From Candidatus Rokuibacteriota bacterium (GTDB lineage Bacteria > Methylomirabilota > Methylomirabilia > Rokubacteriales > CSP1-6): a DNA stretch of 64,000 nt. A program made the translations under genes and the position numbers. How positions within the stretch are numbered: the stretch's first letter is position 1; each line of letters opens with the position of its first letter. The DNA lies in assembly GCA_003220535.1 (NCBI GenBank), contig QHSU01000062.1:62001-126000 (forward strand), given 5' to 3'. The notes under the pieces were generated by a model. It searched no databases, had not been told where the DNA came from, and saw nothing but the letters and a program-made list of their open reading frames with translations. Of the stretch, positions 17,605 through 25,485 are shown piece by piece.

Positions 17605-18648
17605 ATGCCGGCCATGCGCATCGACGTCGATCTCGCGAGCGACACCGTCACGCGGCCCACCGCCGACATGCGCCGCTTCATGTGCGAGGCCGAGGTGGGC
17701 GACGAGCAGAAGCTCGAGGACCCGACCGTCAACCAGCTCTGCGAGATGGTGGCCGAGCTCCTGGGAAAAGAAGCCGCGGTGTTCCTACCGTCCGGCACGA
17801 TGTGCAACCAGATCGCGCTGCGCGTGCACACGAGGCCCGGGGAAGAGGTCATCGCTCACCACACGGCCCATCCCATCAACTTCGAGGCCGGCGGGCCCGG
17901 CGCCCTCGCCGGGGTCAACATGCGAACCATCGACGGCCCGCGCGGCCAGTTCGACGCCGCCGCGGTCGAAGCGGCGGTGCGTCCGAGTTCTCGCTATGCT
18001 CCCCGGACTCGACTCCTCTGGGTGGAGCAGACGAGCAACCTCGGGGGCGGTTCGGTGTGGTCGCTCGCACGGATCGAGGCGGTGACGGCGGTGGCGCGTC
18101 GCCACGGCCTCGCGACTCACCTCGACGGCGCGCGGCTCATGAACGCGGTCGTTGCGCGCAGCGTCTCGGCCCGAGACTACGCGGCGTTCTTCGACTCGGT
18201 GTGGATCGACTTCACGAAGGGCCTCGGCGCTCCGGTCGGCGCCGCGCTGGCGGGCTCCCGCGGGTTCATCGACGAGGCGTGGCGATGCAAGCAGCAGATG
18301 GGAGGCGCGATGCGCCAGGCTGGCATCATCGCCGCCGGTGGTGTCTACGCGCTTCGCCACCACGTCAAGCGCCTGGCCGAGGACCACACCAACGCCCGGC
18401 GACTCGCCGAGGGCCTGGCCGGCCTGCCGGGTGTGAAGCTCGACCCCTCGAACATCGAGACCAACATCGTGTTCTTCGAGCTGGCCGGCCAGTTGACGGC
18501 GCCGGTCGCCGTCGAGCGCCTGCTTGCCCGCGGCGTGCGCATGGGTGCGCTCGGTTCGCGCACGATTCGCGCCGTGACCCACCTGGACGTCGACGCCAAC
18601 GGGATCGAGCGGGCTCTGGCCGTCGCCCGCGAGGTCTTCGCGAGCTGA
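17605..18648 (+). CDS. PLP-dependent threonine aldolase (low-specificity L-threonine aldolase / GntG type)
   Basis: Fold-type I PLP aldolase of 347 aa that cleaves beta-hydroxy amino acids, threonine giving glycine and acetaldehyde. Seen: [20 protein letters not shown] at the start, [23 protein letters not shown] (Asp174, PLP N1), and the Schiff-base lysine in DFTKGLGAP (Lys205). The ATG at 17605 is 4 nt after the E1 beta stop; reading further upstream enters E1 beta. Lying inside a 2-oxoacid dehydrogenase operon is unusual. If the complex handles acetoin, which yields acetaldehyde and acetyl-CoA, the aldolase could share the acetaldehyde pool; this link is inference. Confidence 0.88.
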   Translation: MPAMRIDVDLASDTVTRPTADMRRFMCEAEVGDEQKLEDPTVNQLCEMVAELLGKEAAVFLPSGTMCNQIALRVHTRPGEEVIAHHTAHPINFEAGGPGALAGVNMRTIDGPRGQFDAAAVEAAVRPSSRYAPRTRLLWVEQTSNLGGGSVWSLARIEAVTAVARRHGLATHLDGARLMNAVVARSVSARDYAAFFDSVWIDFTKGLGAPVGAALAGSRGFIDEAWRCKQQMGGAMRQAGIIAAGGVYALRHHVKRLAEDHTNARRLAEGLAGLPGVKLDPSNIETNIVFFELAGQLTAPVAVERLLARGVRMGALGSRTIRAVTHLDVDANGIERALAVAREVFAS

Positions 18649-18650
18649 CG

Positions 18651-19994
18651 ATGCCGACCAATATCATCATGCCGGCGCTGGAGCTGGCGCAGGAGACCGG
18701 CAAGGTCCTGCGCTGGCTCAAGTCCCCCGGTGACACCGTGCAGAAGGGCGAGCCGATCGTTGAGATCGAGACCGACAAAGTCACCGTCGAGATCGAGGCG
18801 CCGGCGGCCGGCGTGTTGCGGGACGTGAGCGCGCAGGCAGGGGACGTGGTGCCGGTCGGGCGGACGATCGCGACCGTCTTCGCTGCGGGTGAGGCGGGAG
18901 CCGGCGCTTCGCCACCCGCGGTCATGCCGGCGGCGAGCGCGGCTGCGACGGGTGCCGTGCCGACGCCGCCCGTGGTAATCAACGCGGCGGCTAGAGAGTC
19001 GACTGGAACGGTGAAGGCGTCGCCGCTCGCCCGGAAGATCGCCGAGCAGCACGGCGTCGACCTCGCGCGCGTGAAGACGGCCAGTGGACGCATCGAGAAG
19101 GCCGACGTCCTCGCCTACGTCGAGAGCCGGCACGGCGCGTCAGCCGGGAACGGGACGGAAGCGCGGCTGGTGGCGGCATCGCCGAAAGCGCGCCGACTCG
19201 CCGCCGAGCGTGGTCTCGACATCAGCGCGCTCCACGGCTCGGGCCCGGGCGGCGCCGTCCTGGTGGCGGATGTTCCGACCGCGGGCCGCCCCGCCGCGGC
19301 GACTCCTTCCGCGACTCGCGTGGAAGCGGTCGGTGTCGGCACCGTCTGGCGAATCATGGCCGAGCGCATGACGACGAGCTGGACTACCGCGCCGCATTTC
19401 TATCTCGTTCGCGAGGTCAACGTGAGCCGCCTGGTCTCCTGGCTGGACAAGGCGCGTAAGCAGACCGGCGCCCACATCACCTACTCGGATTTGCTGGTGA
19501 AGCTCGTCGCGGCGGCGCTCGTGCAGCATCCGCGTGTGAACGCCTCGTGGAAGGACGGCACGATCGCGCAGAACGCCGACATCAATATCGGCCTGGCCGT
19601 GGCGATCGACGATGGCCTCGTCGTTCCTGTCATCCACCGCGCCGACACCCTGCGCCTGGCGGAGCTCGCCGCGCGCCGCGAGGACGTGGTGAGCCGCGCC
19701 CAGGCCGGCAAGCTGCGGCCGGCCGACATCCAGGGTGGTGGGTTCACGATCAGCAACCTGGGCATGTACGGCGTCGACGCCTTCAACGCGATCGTCAATC
19801 CGCCGCAGGCCGCGATTCTCGCCGTCGGCCGCATCGCGGACCGGGTCGTCGCCCTCAACGGCCAGCCGGCCGTCCAGCCGACGATGATGCTGACGCTATC
19901 ATGCGATCACCGGGCGCTCGATGGTGCCCGCGGGGCACAGTTCCTCGGCGCGCTCGCCGAGCTGATCGAGGAACCGCTAGCGCTGATCGTCTGA
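18651..19994 (+). CDS. 2-oxoacid dehydrogenase E2 component (dihydrolipoamide acyltransferase) with two E3-binding domains
   Basis: E2 core of the complex, 447 aa. A lipoyl domain fills residues 1-77 (lipoylated Lys43 in ETDKVTVE). An Ala/Pro linker follows, then two peripheral subunit-binding domains: 122-158 (KASPLARKIAEQHGVDL) and about 173-207 (ASPKARRLAAERGLDI). The catalytic acyltransferase domain ends with CDHRALDG (His420, Asp424). Most E2 proteins have one binding domain. The ATG overlaps no gene but is only 2 nt after the aldolase stop. No E3 (dihydrolipoamide dehydrogenase) gene is in the window, so a chromosomal E3 must be shared. Confidence 0.92.
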   Translation: MPTNIIMPALELAQETGKVLRWLKSPGDTVQKGEPIVEIETDKVTVEIEAPAAGVLRDVSAQAGDVVPVGRTIATVFAAGEAGAGASPPAVMPAASAAATGAVPTPPVVINAAARESTGTVKASPLARKIAEQHGVDLARVKTASGRIEKADVLAYVESRHGASAGNGTEARLVAASPKARRLAAERGLDISALHGSGPGGAVLVADVPTAGRPAAATPSATRVEAVGVGTVWRIMAERMTTSWTTAPHFYLVREVNVSRLVSWLDKARKQTGAHITYSDLLVKLVAAALVQHPRVNASWKDGTIAQNADINIGLAVAIDDGLVVPVIHRADTLRLAELAARREDVVSRAQAGKLRPADIQGGGFTISNLGMYGVDAFNAIVNPPQAAILAVGRIADRVVALNGQPAVQPTMMLTLSCDHRALDGARGAQFLGALAELIEEPLALIV

Positions 19995-20037
19995 GTACCC
20001 GCCCCGGCCTATCTCGGGGGCCGAGCGCGGCGTCGAA

Positions 20038-20290
20038 CTAGCCCAGCACGCCCTGCGCTCGGAGCTTTTCTACCTCGTCCATCGACACGCCCAGCACCTC
20101 GGCCAGCACCTCCGCGGTGTGCTCCCCCGCGAGCGGCGGAGGCGACGTCGGCGCTTCCGAAGCGGACAGATGTACCGGACAGCCTGGCAGCCGGATGCGC
20201 CCGCGCGTGGCGTGCTCGATCGTGTGGATCTGGCCGCGGGCGTTCAGGGTCGTCCAGGATCTCGCCCGTGTCGAGCGTCGCTCGAGATTT
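20038..20290 (-). pseudogene. C-terminal remnant of a CaiB/BaiF (family III) CoA-transferase, frameshifted
   Basis: Reading the minus strand gives the typical C-terminus of family III CoA-transferases: ...NARGQIHTIEHATRGRIRLP, GCPVHLSASEAP, then PPLAGEHTAEVLAEVLG and a final KLRAQGVLG stop. Just upstream the matching piece DTGEILDDP sits in another frame. A deletion of one unit of a CTGAA-type direct repeat (DDPELNARG expected) would explain the shift. Nothing of the remaining 300 or so residues exists; that side is occupied by the start of the amidase gene at 20326. It is dead sequence left by a rearrangement. Confidence 0.8.
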
Positions 20291-20303
20291 TCCCAAGCCG
20301 GTG

Positions 20304-20309
20304 TACACT
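20304..20309 (+). promoter_or_regulatory. -10 box (TACACT) of the amidase gene
   Basis: TACACT ends 16 nt before the GTG at 20326, inside the edge of the CaiB remnant; a very short leader without Shine-Dalgarno is predicted. Confidence 0.35.
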
Positions 20310-20325
20310 CTCTCGCGGACGAACG

Positions 20326-21747
20326 GTGAGCAGCGATCTCTGCTTCTTGATGGCGACGGAGCTGACGCGGCGTATCCGCGCGCTCGACGTCTCGGTCACC
20401 GAAGTCGTCCAGGCGCACCTCGCACAGATCGAGCGCGTCAATCCGAAGGTCAACGCGATCGTCACGCTCACCGCCGAGCGCGCGCTGGCCGACGCGCGCG
20501 CGAAGGACGCGGCGCTCGCGCGCGACCCGACCACCGTCGGACCGCTGTTCGGCCTGCCCGTCGCGCACAAGGACCTCGTCCCCACGCGGGGTATCCGGAC
20601 GACCTTCGGGTCGCCGATCTACCGCGACCACGTTCCCGACCAGGACGCGCTCTTCGTCCAGCGCCTGCGGGCGGCCGGCGCCGTCACCATCGGCAAGACC
20701 AACACTCCCGAGTTCGGCGCCGGCTCGCAGACTTTCAATGAGGTCTTCGGCCGCACGCTCAACCCGTACGACCTGACGAAGACCTGCGGCGGCTCCAGCG
20801 GCGGCGCCGCCGTCGCGCTGGCGTGCGGCATGGTGCCGATCGCCGACGGCAGCGACACCGGCGGCTCTCTCCGCAATCCCGCCAGCTTCTGCAACGTGGT
20901 CGGCCTGCGTGGCGCGCCTGGCCGCGTGCCGCCGTGGCCGGCGGACAACGCCTGGGCGACCTTGCACGTGCCCGGGCCCATGGCGCGCACGGTCGCGGAC
21001 GTGGCCCTGATGCTGGCCGTGATGGCCGGCCCCGACCCGCGCTCACCGATCGCCATCAGCGAGCCCGGCGACCGATTCCGCGCGCCCCTCGATCGCGGCT
21101 TCAAGGGCGTCCGCATCGCGTGGAGCCGCGACCTCGGCGGCCTGCCGGTAGATCGGCGCGTGACCGCGGTGCTGGACCGGCAGCGCGCTACGTTCGAAGC
21201 CCTCGGCTGCGACGTCGAGGACGGGCAGCCCGACTTCGGCGAGGCGCGGCAGGTCTTCCAGGTGCTACGGGCACTGACCTTCGCGACCCGCTATGGACCG
21301 CTGCTCGCTCAGCACCGCCACCAGATGAAGGACACCGTCGTCTGGAATATCGAGGAGGGGCTCAAGCTCACGGCGCGGGAGATCGGCGAGGCGGAGGTGG
21401 CGCGCACGCGGCTCTATCACCGGGTGCGCGAGTTCATGGAGCGCCACGAGTTCCTGCTGGCCCCCGCGGCCCAGGTCCCGCCCTTCGACGTCTCGCAGCC
21501 GTACGTCACCGAGATCAACGGCGCTCCCTTGCCGACGTACATCGATTGGATGCGGGTCTGCTCGGACATCACGGTGACGGGGCTGCCGGCCATCTCGGTG
21601 CCGGCCGGCTTCACGGACGAGGGCCTGCCGGTGGGCCTGCAGATCGTTGGGCGTCACCGCGACGAGTGGGGCGTGCTCCAGCTCGCGCACGCCTTCGAGC
21701 AAGCGACCGGGTTCTACCGGCGGCGCCCGCCCCTCTCAGGCTGCTGA
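20326..21747 (+). CDS. Amidase signature family protein
   Basis: Amidase-signature hydrolase, 473 aa, with a Ser-cisSer-Lys triad: Lys in VAHKDLVPTRGIRT, the Gly/Ser-rich TCGGSSGGAAVALACG, and nucleophile region SDTGGSLRNPASF. Length and spacing are normal. The GTG at 20326 is used because family similarity starts at SSDLCFLMATELTRRI; longer readings run through the CaiB remnant. The TGA stop lies inside the left arm of a 125-bp inverted repeat (21737-21861). Likely substrates are aliphatic or aryl amides. It is convergent with another amidase. Confidence 0.88.
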   Translation: MSSDLCFLMATELTRRIRALDVSVTEVVQAHLAQIERVNPKVNAIVTLTAERALADARAKDAALARDPTTVGPLFGLPVAHKDLVPTRGIRTTFGSPIYRDHVPDQDALFVQRLRAAGAVTIGKTNTPEFGAGSQTFNEVFGRTLNPYDLTKTCGGSSGGAAVALACGMVPIADGSDTGGSLRNPASFCNVVGLRGAPGRVPPWPADNAWATLHVPGPMARTVADVALMLAVMAGPDPRSPIAISEPGDRFRAPLDRGFKGVRIAWSRDLGGLPVDRRVTAVLDRQRATFEALGCDVEDGQPDFGEARQVFQVLRALTFATRYGPLLAQHRHQMKDTVVWNIEEGLKLTAREIGEAEVARTRLYHRVREFMERHEFLLAPAAQVPPFDVSQPYVTEINGAPLPTYIDWMRVCSDITVTGLPAISVPAGFTDEGLPVGLQIVGRHRDEWGVLQLAHAFEQATGFYRRRPPLSGC

Positions 21748-21861
21748 AAAAGGCCCATCTGCTTCGTTGGCGCCCTCGGCCGCACGCTCAACGTACAGCG
21801 AGTACGCCTCGCGTGCGGCCGTCGGGCGCCGCCTCGCAGCTGGGTCTTTTTAAGCAGCCTG
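21737..21861. repeat. 125-bp imperfect inverted repeat between convergent amidase genes; probable bidirectional terminator
   Basis: About 50-bp arms (left AGGCTGCTGAAAAAGGCCCA, right ending TCTTTTTAAGCAGCCT) match at roughly four of five positions when folded, around a loop that contains GTACAGCGAGTAC. The outer ends carry A-run/T-run pairs, so on both strands the hairpin leads into a T tract. It separates two genes transcribed towards each other and includes the stop codon of the first. It may be a MITE-like element that became a terminator. Confidence 0.75.
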
Positions 21862-21868
21862 CGCGTTG

Positions 21869-23323
21869 TCACGCGTAGCCAGGGGGCGGCACGAACGCCT
21901 GGAACTCGCGCTCGAGCAGCCGCGCGAACCCGAGGCACGTGAGGTCGCCGTATTGCGGTCCGACGATCTGCACGCCGACCGGAAGGCCCGCCGGCGTGAA
22001 CCCGCAGGGAGCGGCGGTCGACGGCAGATAAGACGCGCCGGTATAGCCAGCCCAGAACAGGTGGTCGGTGACGGGCACCCGCTTGCCGTTGACCATCAGC
22101 GTGCGCTCGTAGCGCTCGCCTTTCTGGTCGTGCGGGAACGCGGCGGTGCCGGCGACGGGGCAGAGCAGCAGGTCGTACCTCGTGAAGAACTCGGCCCAGG
22201 CCAGGCGCATGCGGTGGCGCGCCTCGTTCGCGGCGAGCCAGTCGCGATGCGACAGGACGGCCGCACGCGTCGCCCGCGCGTAGTAGCTCTCGTCGTCGGG
22301 CGAGAGCGTTCGGGCGATCCCCGCGTTCTTCTCGAAGTCCGCGTCGCTCTGGCGGTCGGACGTGGCGGCGCGCAGGAGCCGGACGTAGACGCTGAACGCC
22401 TCGCCGGTGTCGATTGTCGGGCGCGCGCGATCGTCGACCTTCGCCTTCTGCCGTGCCAGGAAGTCGGCCAGTGCCTGAAGCCGATCTTGCACCTCGCGGT
22501 CCACGGCAATCTCCGGCGCGTCGAGCATCAGCGCCACTTTGAAATCACGCAGGCGCTTCTGCCGCGGGGGCCGCAGCCGCAGCTGCCATCCTGCAACCTC
22601 GATCTCGTCCGGCCCAGCCATGGCCGACAGCGCGACCGCGAGATCGTCGGCGCTGCGGGCCAGCGGTCCCACGACGTCGATGTCGACCGGCGCCGTCTGC
22701 CAGGGGAGCGCCTGGCCGGCGCGCGGCACGAGGCCCCACGTCGGCTTGTGGCCGTAGACCCCGCAGAAGTGCGCCGGGTTTCGGATCGAAGACCCGATGT
22801 CGCTGCCGGCCTCCAGCCCGGTGAGCCCGGCCGCGAGCGCCGCGGCCGAGCCGCCGGAGGATCCGCCGGGGGCGCGCCGGACGTCCCACGGATTGTTCGT
22901 CGTTCCGTAGATCGCGTTGTAGCTCTGCCAGTCGGCGAGATAGAGCGGCACGTTCGTCTTGCCGAAGAGCACGACGCCGGCGCCGAGCAAGCGGTCGACG
23001 GCGACCGCGTTCTTCCGGGCGATGTTGTTCTTGGACGCCGGGACGCCCCACGTCGTCGGCAGGCCCGCGACGTCGTACGACTCCTTGATGGTCATGGGCA
23101 CGCCGTGCAGCGGGCCCCACGCGTCGCGCCTGGACAGCGCGCGATCGGCCGCTCGCGCTCGCGTGCGCGCTCGGTCGAAATCGCGGACGACGACGGTGTT
23201 CAGGGCGCCGTCGTACTTCTCGACGCGCGCCAGATAGAGATCGAGCAGCTCGAGACAGCCGATCTTCTTCCTTCTGATGTCGGCGGCGAGCTGCTTTGCG
23301 GAGCGGAACGGGATGTCGAGCAT
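21869..23323 (-). CDS. Amidase signature family protein
   Basis: Second amidase-signature enzyme, about 484 aa. Triad residues are in PMTIKESYDV (Lys), APGGSSGGSAAALAAG and GSDIGSSIRNPAHF. Here the usual D-x-G-G-S reads D-I-G-S-S, a small departure next to the nucleophile. The ATG at 23323 is chosen because GGGGGGGT lies 8 nt upstream and family similarity begins MLDIPFRSAKQLAADI; the longer frame to 23404 overlaps the divergent promoter of the methyltransferase. It is not closely related to the amidase at 20326, so the convergent pair is not a recent duplication. Confidence 0.86.
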   Translation of the reverse strand: MLDIPFRSAKQLAADIRRKKIGCLELLDLYLARVEKYDGALNTVVVRDFDRARTRARAADRALSRRDAWGPLHGVPMTIKESYDVAGLPTTWGVPASKNNIARKNAVAVDRLLGAGVVLFGKTNVPLYLADWQSYNAIYGTTNNPWDVRRAPGGSSGGSAAALAAGLTGLEAGSDIGSSIRNPAHFCGVYGHKPTWGLVPRAGQALPWQTAPVDIDVVGPLARSADDLAVALSAMAGPDEIEVAGWQLRLRPPRQKRLRDFKVALMLDAPEIAVDREVQDRLQALADFLARQKAKVDDRARPTIDTGEAFSVYVRLLRAATSDRQSDADFEKNAGIARTLSPDDESYYARATRAAVLSHRDWLAANEARHRMRLAWAEFFTRYDLLLCPVAGTAAFPHDQKGERYERTLMVNGKRVPVTDHLFWAGYTGASYLPSTAAPCGFTPAGLPVGVQIVGPQYGDLTCLGFARLLEREFQAFVPPPGYA

Positions 23324-23372
23324 CGTCGGGACCCCCCCGGCACGGACACAAGGACTCCGGCCGAGATAGAAG

Positions 23373-23378
23373 TATACT
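23373..23378 (+). promoter_or_regulatory. -10 box (TATACT) of a leaderless methyltransferase gene
   Basis: TATACT ends 10 nt before the ATG at 23389, with no Shine-Dalgarno between. Confidence 0.45.
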
Positions 23379-23388
23379 TCCACGCACC

Positions 23389-24135
23389 ATGACCGAATCG
23401 ACACCGCCGCATCCGGTTCTGGAGGAGTACTACTCGACCGCCGCTAACCGGCAGTCGTTCGTCGGCGAGCTGTTCGACGGCGCGGCGAGCTACTACAACC
23501 GCATCGGTCAGATGCTGGACCTGGGCTCGGGCCCCTGGTATCGCCGCCAGGCCCTCCAGCGCGCCGGCCTGCGGCCCGGGATGTGGCTCCTCGACGTCGC
23601 GACCGGCACCGGTCTGGTCGCACACGGTGGCGCGGCGATCCTCGGCGACTCCGGTCGAGTGATCGGCGTCGATCCGAGCCGCGGCATGCTGCGCGAGGCG
23701 CGAAAGACGCTCGCCGGGCCGCTCGTGCAGGGGAGAGCCGAGGCGCTGCCATTCTGCTCCGACAGCTTCGACATGCTCAGCATGGGCTTCGCCTTGCGCC
23801 ACGTGGCCGACCTCGAGGTGGCGTTCCATGAGTACCGGCGTGTCTTGAAGGCGGGTGGGCGCCTTCTCCTCCTCGAGGTGTCCCGCCCGCCGTCGCGGGT
23901 GTCTCGCTGGCTGATGCAAGCCCACTTCCAGCACGTCCTGCCCTTGATGACCCGAATCAGCACCAGAAGCGAGCCGGCCCAGCTCCTCATGAAGTACTAC
24001 TGGGATACCATCGACAGGTGTGTTCCGCCGGAAACGATTCTCGACGCCCTGCGGCGCAACGGCTTCGTCGAGGTTGAACGGCGCGTGTTTTTCGGATTCC
24101 TCAGCGAGTACGTCGCGGCGAAACCGCCGCGGTAG
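23389..24135 (+). CDS. UbiE/MenG-like class I SAM-dependent methyltransferase
   Basis: Methyltransferase of about 248 aa, resembling demethylmenaquinone/ubiquinone methyltransferases. Motif I is LLDVATGTGLVA, the acidic end of strand 2 is VIGVDPSRGML, motif II/post II is FDMLSMGFALRHV, and RVLKAGGRLLLLEVSRPP is the Ubie-type motif III. The start FDGAASYYNRIGQML is the UbiE N-terminal signature. It is convergent with the halogenase-like gene at 24169 (33 nt apart). It may act on a quinone, or with the neighbouring acyltransferase/oxidoreductase pair; the latter is inference from position. Confidence 0.82.
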   Translation: MTESTPPHPVLEEYYSTAANRQSFVGELFDGAASYYNRIGQMLDLGSGPWYRRQALQRAGLRPGMWLLDVATGTGLVAHGGAAILGDSGRVIGVDPSRGMLREARKTLAGPLVQGRAEALPFCSDSFDMLSMGFALRHVADLEVAFHEYRRVLKAGGRLLLLEVSRPPSRVSRWLMQAHFQHVLPLMTRISTRSEPAQLLMKYYWDTIDRCVPPETILDALRRNGFVEVERRVFFGFLSEYVAAKPPR

Positions 24136-24168
24136 CGCCCGTCACGGGCGTGACGTTCCCCTCGACCT

Positions 24169-25485
24169 TCAGCGGATGGCGAGCTCCGCTGGGTCGACGC
24201 CGCGCAACCCGTAGCGGCTCAAGAGGCGGAGCAGGCCACGACTATAGCGCGACGTCGTCGCCGCCCCGCTGGCCAGCAACCCGACGTGGCGCGCAATGTG
24301 TTCCTGCATCGTCCTCTTGACGAAGCCTGGGTTTTTCGGCATCCAGCCGCGCCCGGCCTGGATCAACGCCGCCAGCCGTCCATCGTAGAGATAGGCCACC
24401 AGCTCGAACCAGGCCGACAGCATCGCGCGCTGGAGGTCGACGTACGAGGCCAGCGCCGAGTCCAGCTCGGCCGGCGACGGGATCGCACGTCGTCCAAGCC
24501 AGGGGGCCAGGGCCGCCGCGAGCAGCTCGGCCGAGCGCAGCGCGAGGAACACTCCGGGCGAGAGCATCGGATCGATGAAGCCGAAGGCGTCTCCCACCAT
24601 GACCCAGCCGCGACCGTGGCCGCGCTCGGAGATCATCTGGTAGTTGGCGTAGGTCGCCACGCCCGTCACCCGCTTTCCATCGCCGACGATCGAGGAGAGC
24701 CAGGGGTCGGTGGCGATGGCGCGCTCGAGCCGCTCTTCCGGCGTGCGCCCGAGGCGAGCCGCGTCGTCCTGGCCCAGCACGATACCGATCGAGAGCCGTT
24801 CCTGGAGCGGGATGCACCAGCTCCATCCCGCCTCGCCGCGCGCGATGAGCACCTGGCCCGGCGCGTCGTCCCAGCGGAAGCCCTCGAAGTGGGCGAAGTG
24901 CGCGACATCCTTCCGAGGCCCGAGGCGAGCGGGAATCGCGAGCACTCGGGCGGCGTGGCGACCCCGTCCGGTGGCGTCGACGATGAGATGGGGCGGGCGG
25001 CCGTCCAGGGCCGGTGCCGCGGCCAGCGTCTCGGGAGCGAGCGCTAGCTCCCCGCGCGATTCATCCGCAGTGGTCGGTTGCAGCCGGGCTCGAGTAGCCA
25101 CGTGCCGTACTCCGGAGGCGATAGCCTTGGCGAGCAACGCGTCGTCGAAGCGCGGGCGCGGGACGTTGTAGGCGTACGGGAAAACGGCGGGGGCGAAGCG
25201 ATTGAACGTGACGCTGACCCGGTCGGTGGGCGACCAGACGAAGGACACGCCGGGCTTGACGCGGCTGAAGGACGCCGTCTCCTCCTCGATGCCGAGCGTT
25301 TTCAGGATGGGGACCACGGCGGGAACGAGCGATTCACCGACGAGCAGGTCCGGACGCCGGCCGTCGTCGAAGAGCGTGACGTCGCCCCCGTGACGGGCGA
25401 GCAGGATGGCCAGAGCGGATCCCGAGGGCCCGGCCCCGATGATCGCGACCCGCAGGGGCCCCAGCGTGTCGGCGTCGGAATTCAT
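24169..25485 (-). CDS. FAD-dependent oxidoreductase of the flavin-halogenase / geranylgeranyl-reductase type
   Basis: Flavoprotein monooxygenase-fold protein, 438 aa. The Rossmann motif is VAIIGAGPSGSALAILLARHG; GESLVPAV follows the ribose-binding acid. GWSWCIPL gives the WxWxIP motif usual in flavin-dependent halogenases, and the late GDAFGFIDPMLSPG is the FAD motif of that superfamily. The active-site Lys of tryptophan halogenases cannot be assigned by eye, so hydroxylation or reduction is also possible. The ATG overlaps the TGA of the upstream acyltransferase gene (ATGA), showing tight translational coupling. The helical C-terminus is typical of the non-tryptophan halogenase group. Confidence 0.8.
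   Translation of the reverse strand: MNSDADTLGPLRVAIIGAGPSGSALAILLARHGGDVTLFDDGRRPDLLVGESLVPAVVPILKTLGIEEETASFSRVKPGVSFVWSPTDRVSVTFNRFAPAVFPYAYNVPRPRFDDALLAKAIASGVRHVATRARLQPTTADESRGELALAPETLAAAPALDGRPPHLIVDATGRGRHAARVLAIPARLGPRKDVAHFAHFEGFRWDDAPGQVLIARGEAGWSWCIPLQERLSIGIVLGQDDAARLGRTPEERLERAIATDPWLSSIVGDGKRVTGVATYANYQMISERGHGRGWVMVGDAFGFIDPMLSPGVFLALRSAELLAAALAPWLGRRAIPSPAELDSALASYVDLQRAMLSAWFELVAYLYDGRLAALIQAGRGWMPKNPGFVKRTMQEHIARHVGLLASGAATTSRYSRGLLRLLSRYGLRGVDPAELAIR

Noticed and set aside
20038..20967. A 309-codon minus-strand frame that includes the CaiB C-terminus
   Set aside because: Only its last 75 codons look like protein; the rest is antisense to the amidase. Reported only as a pseudogene fragment.
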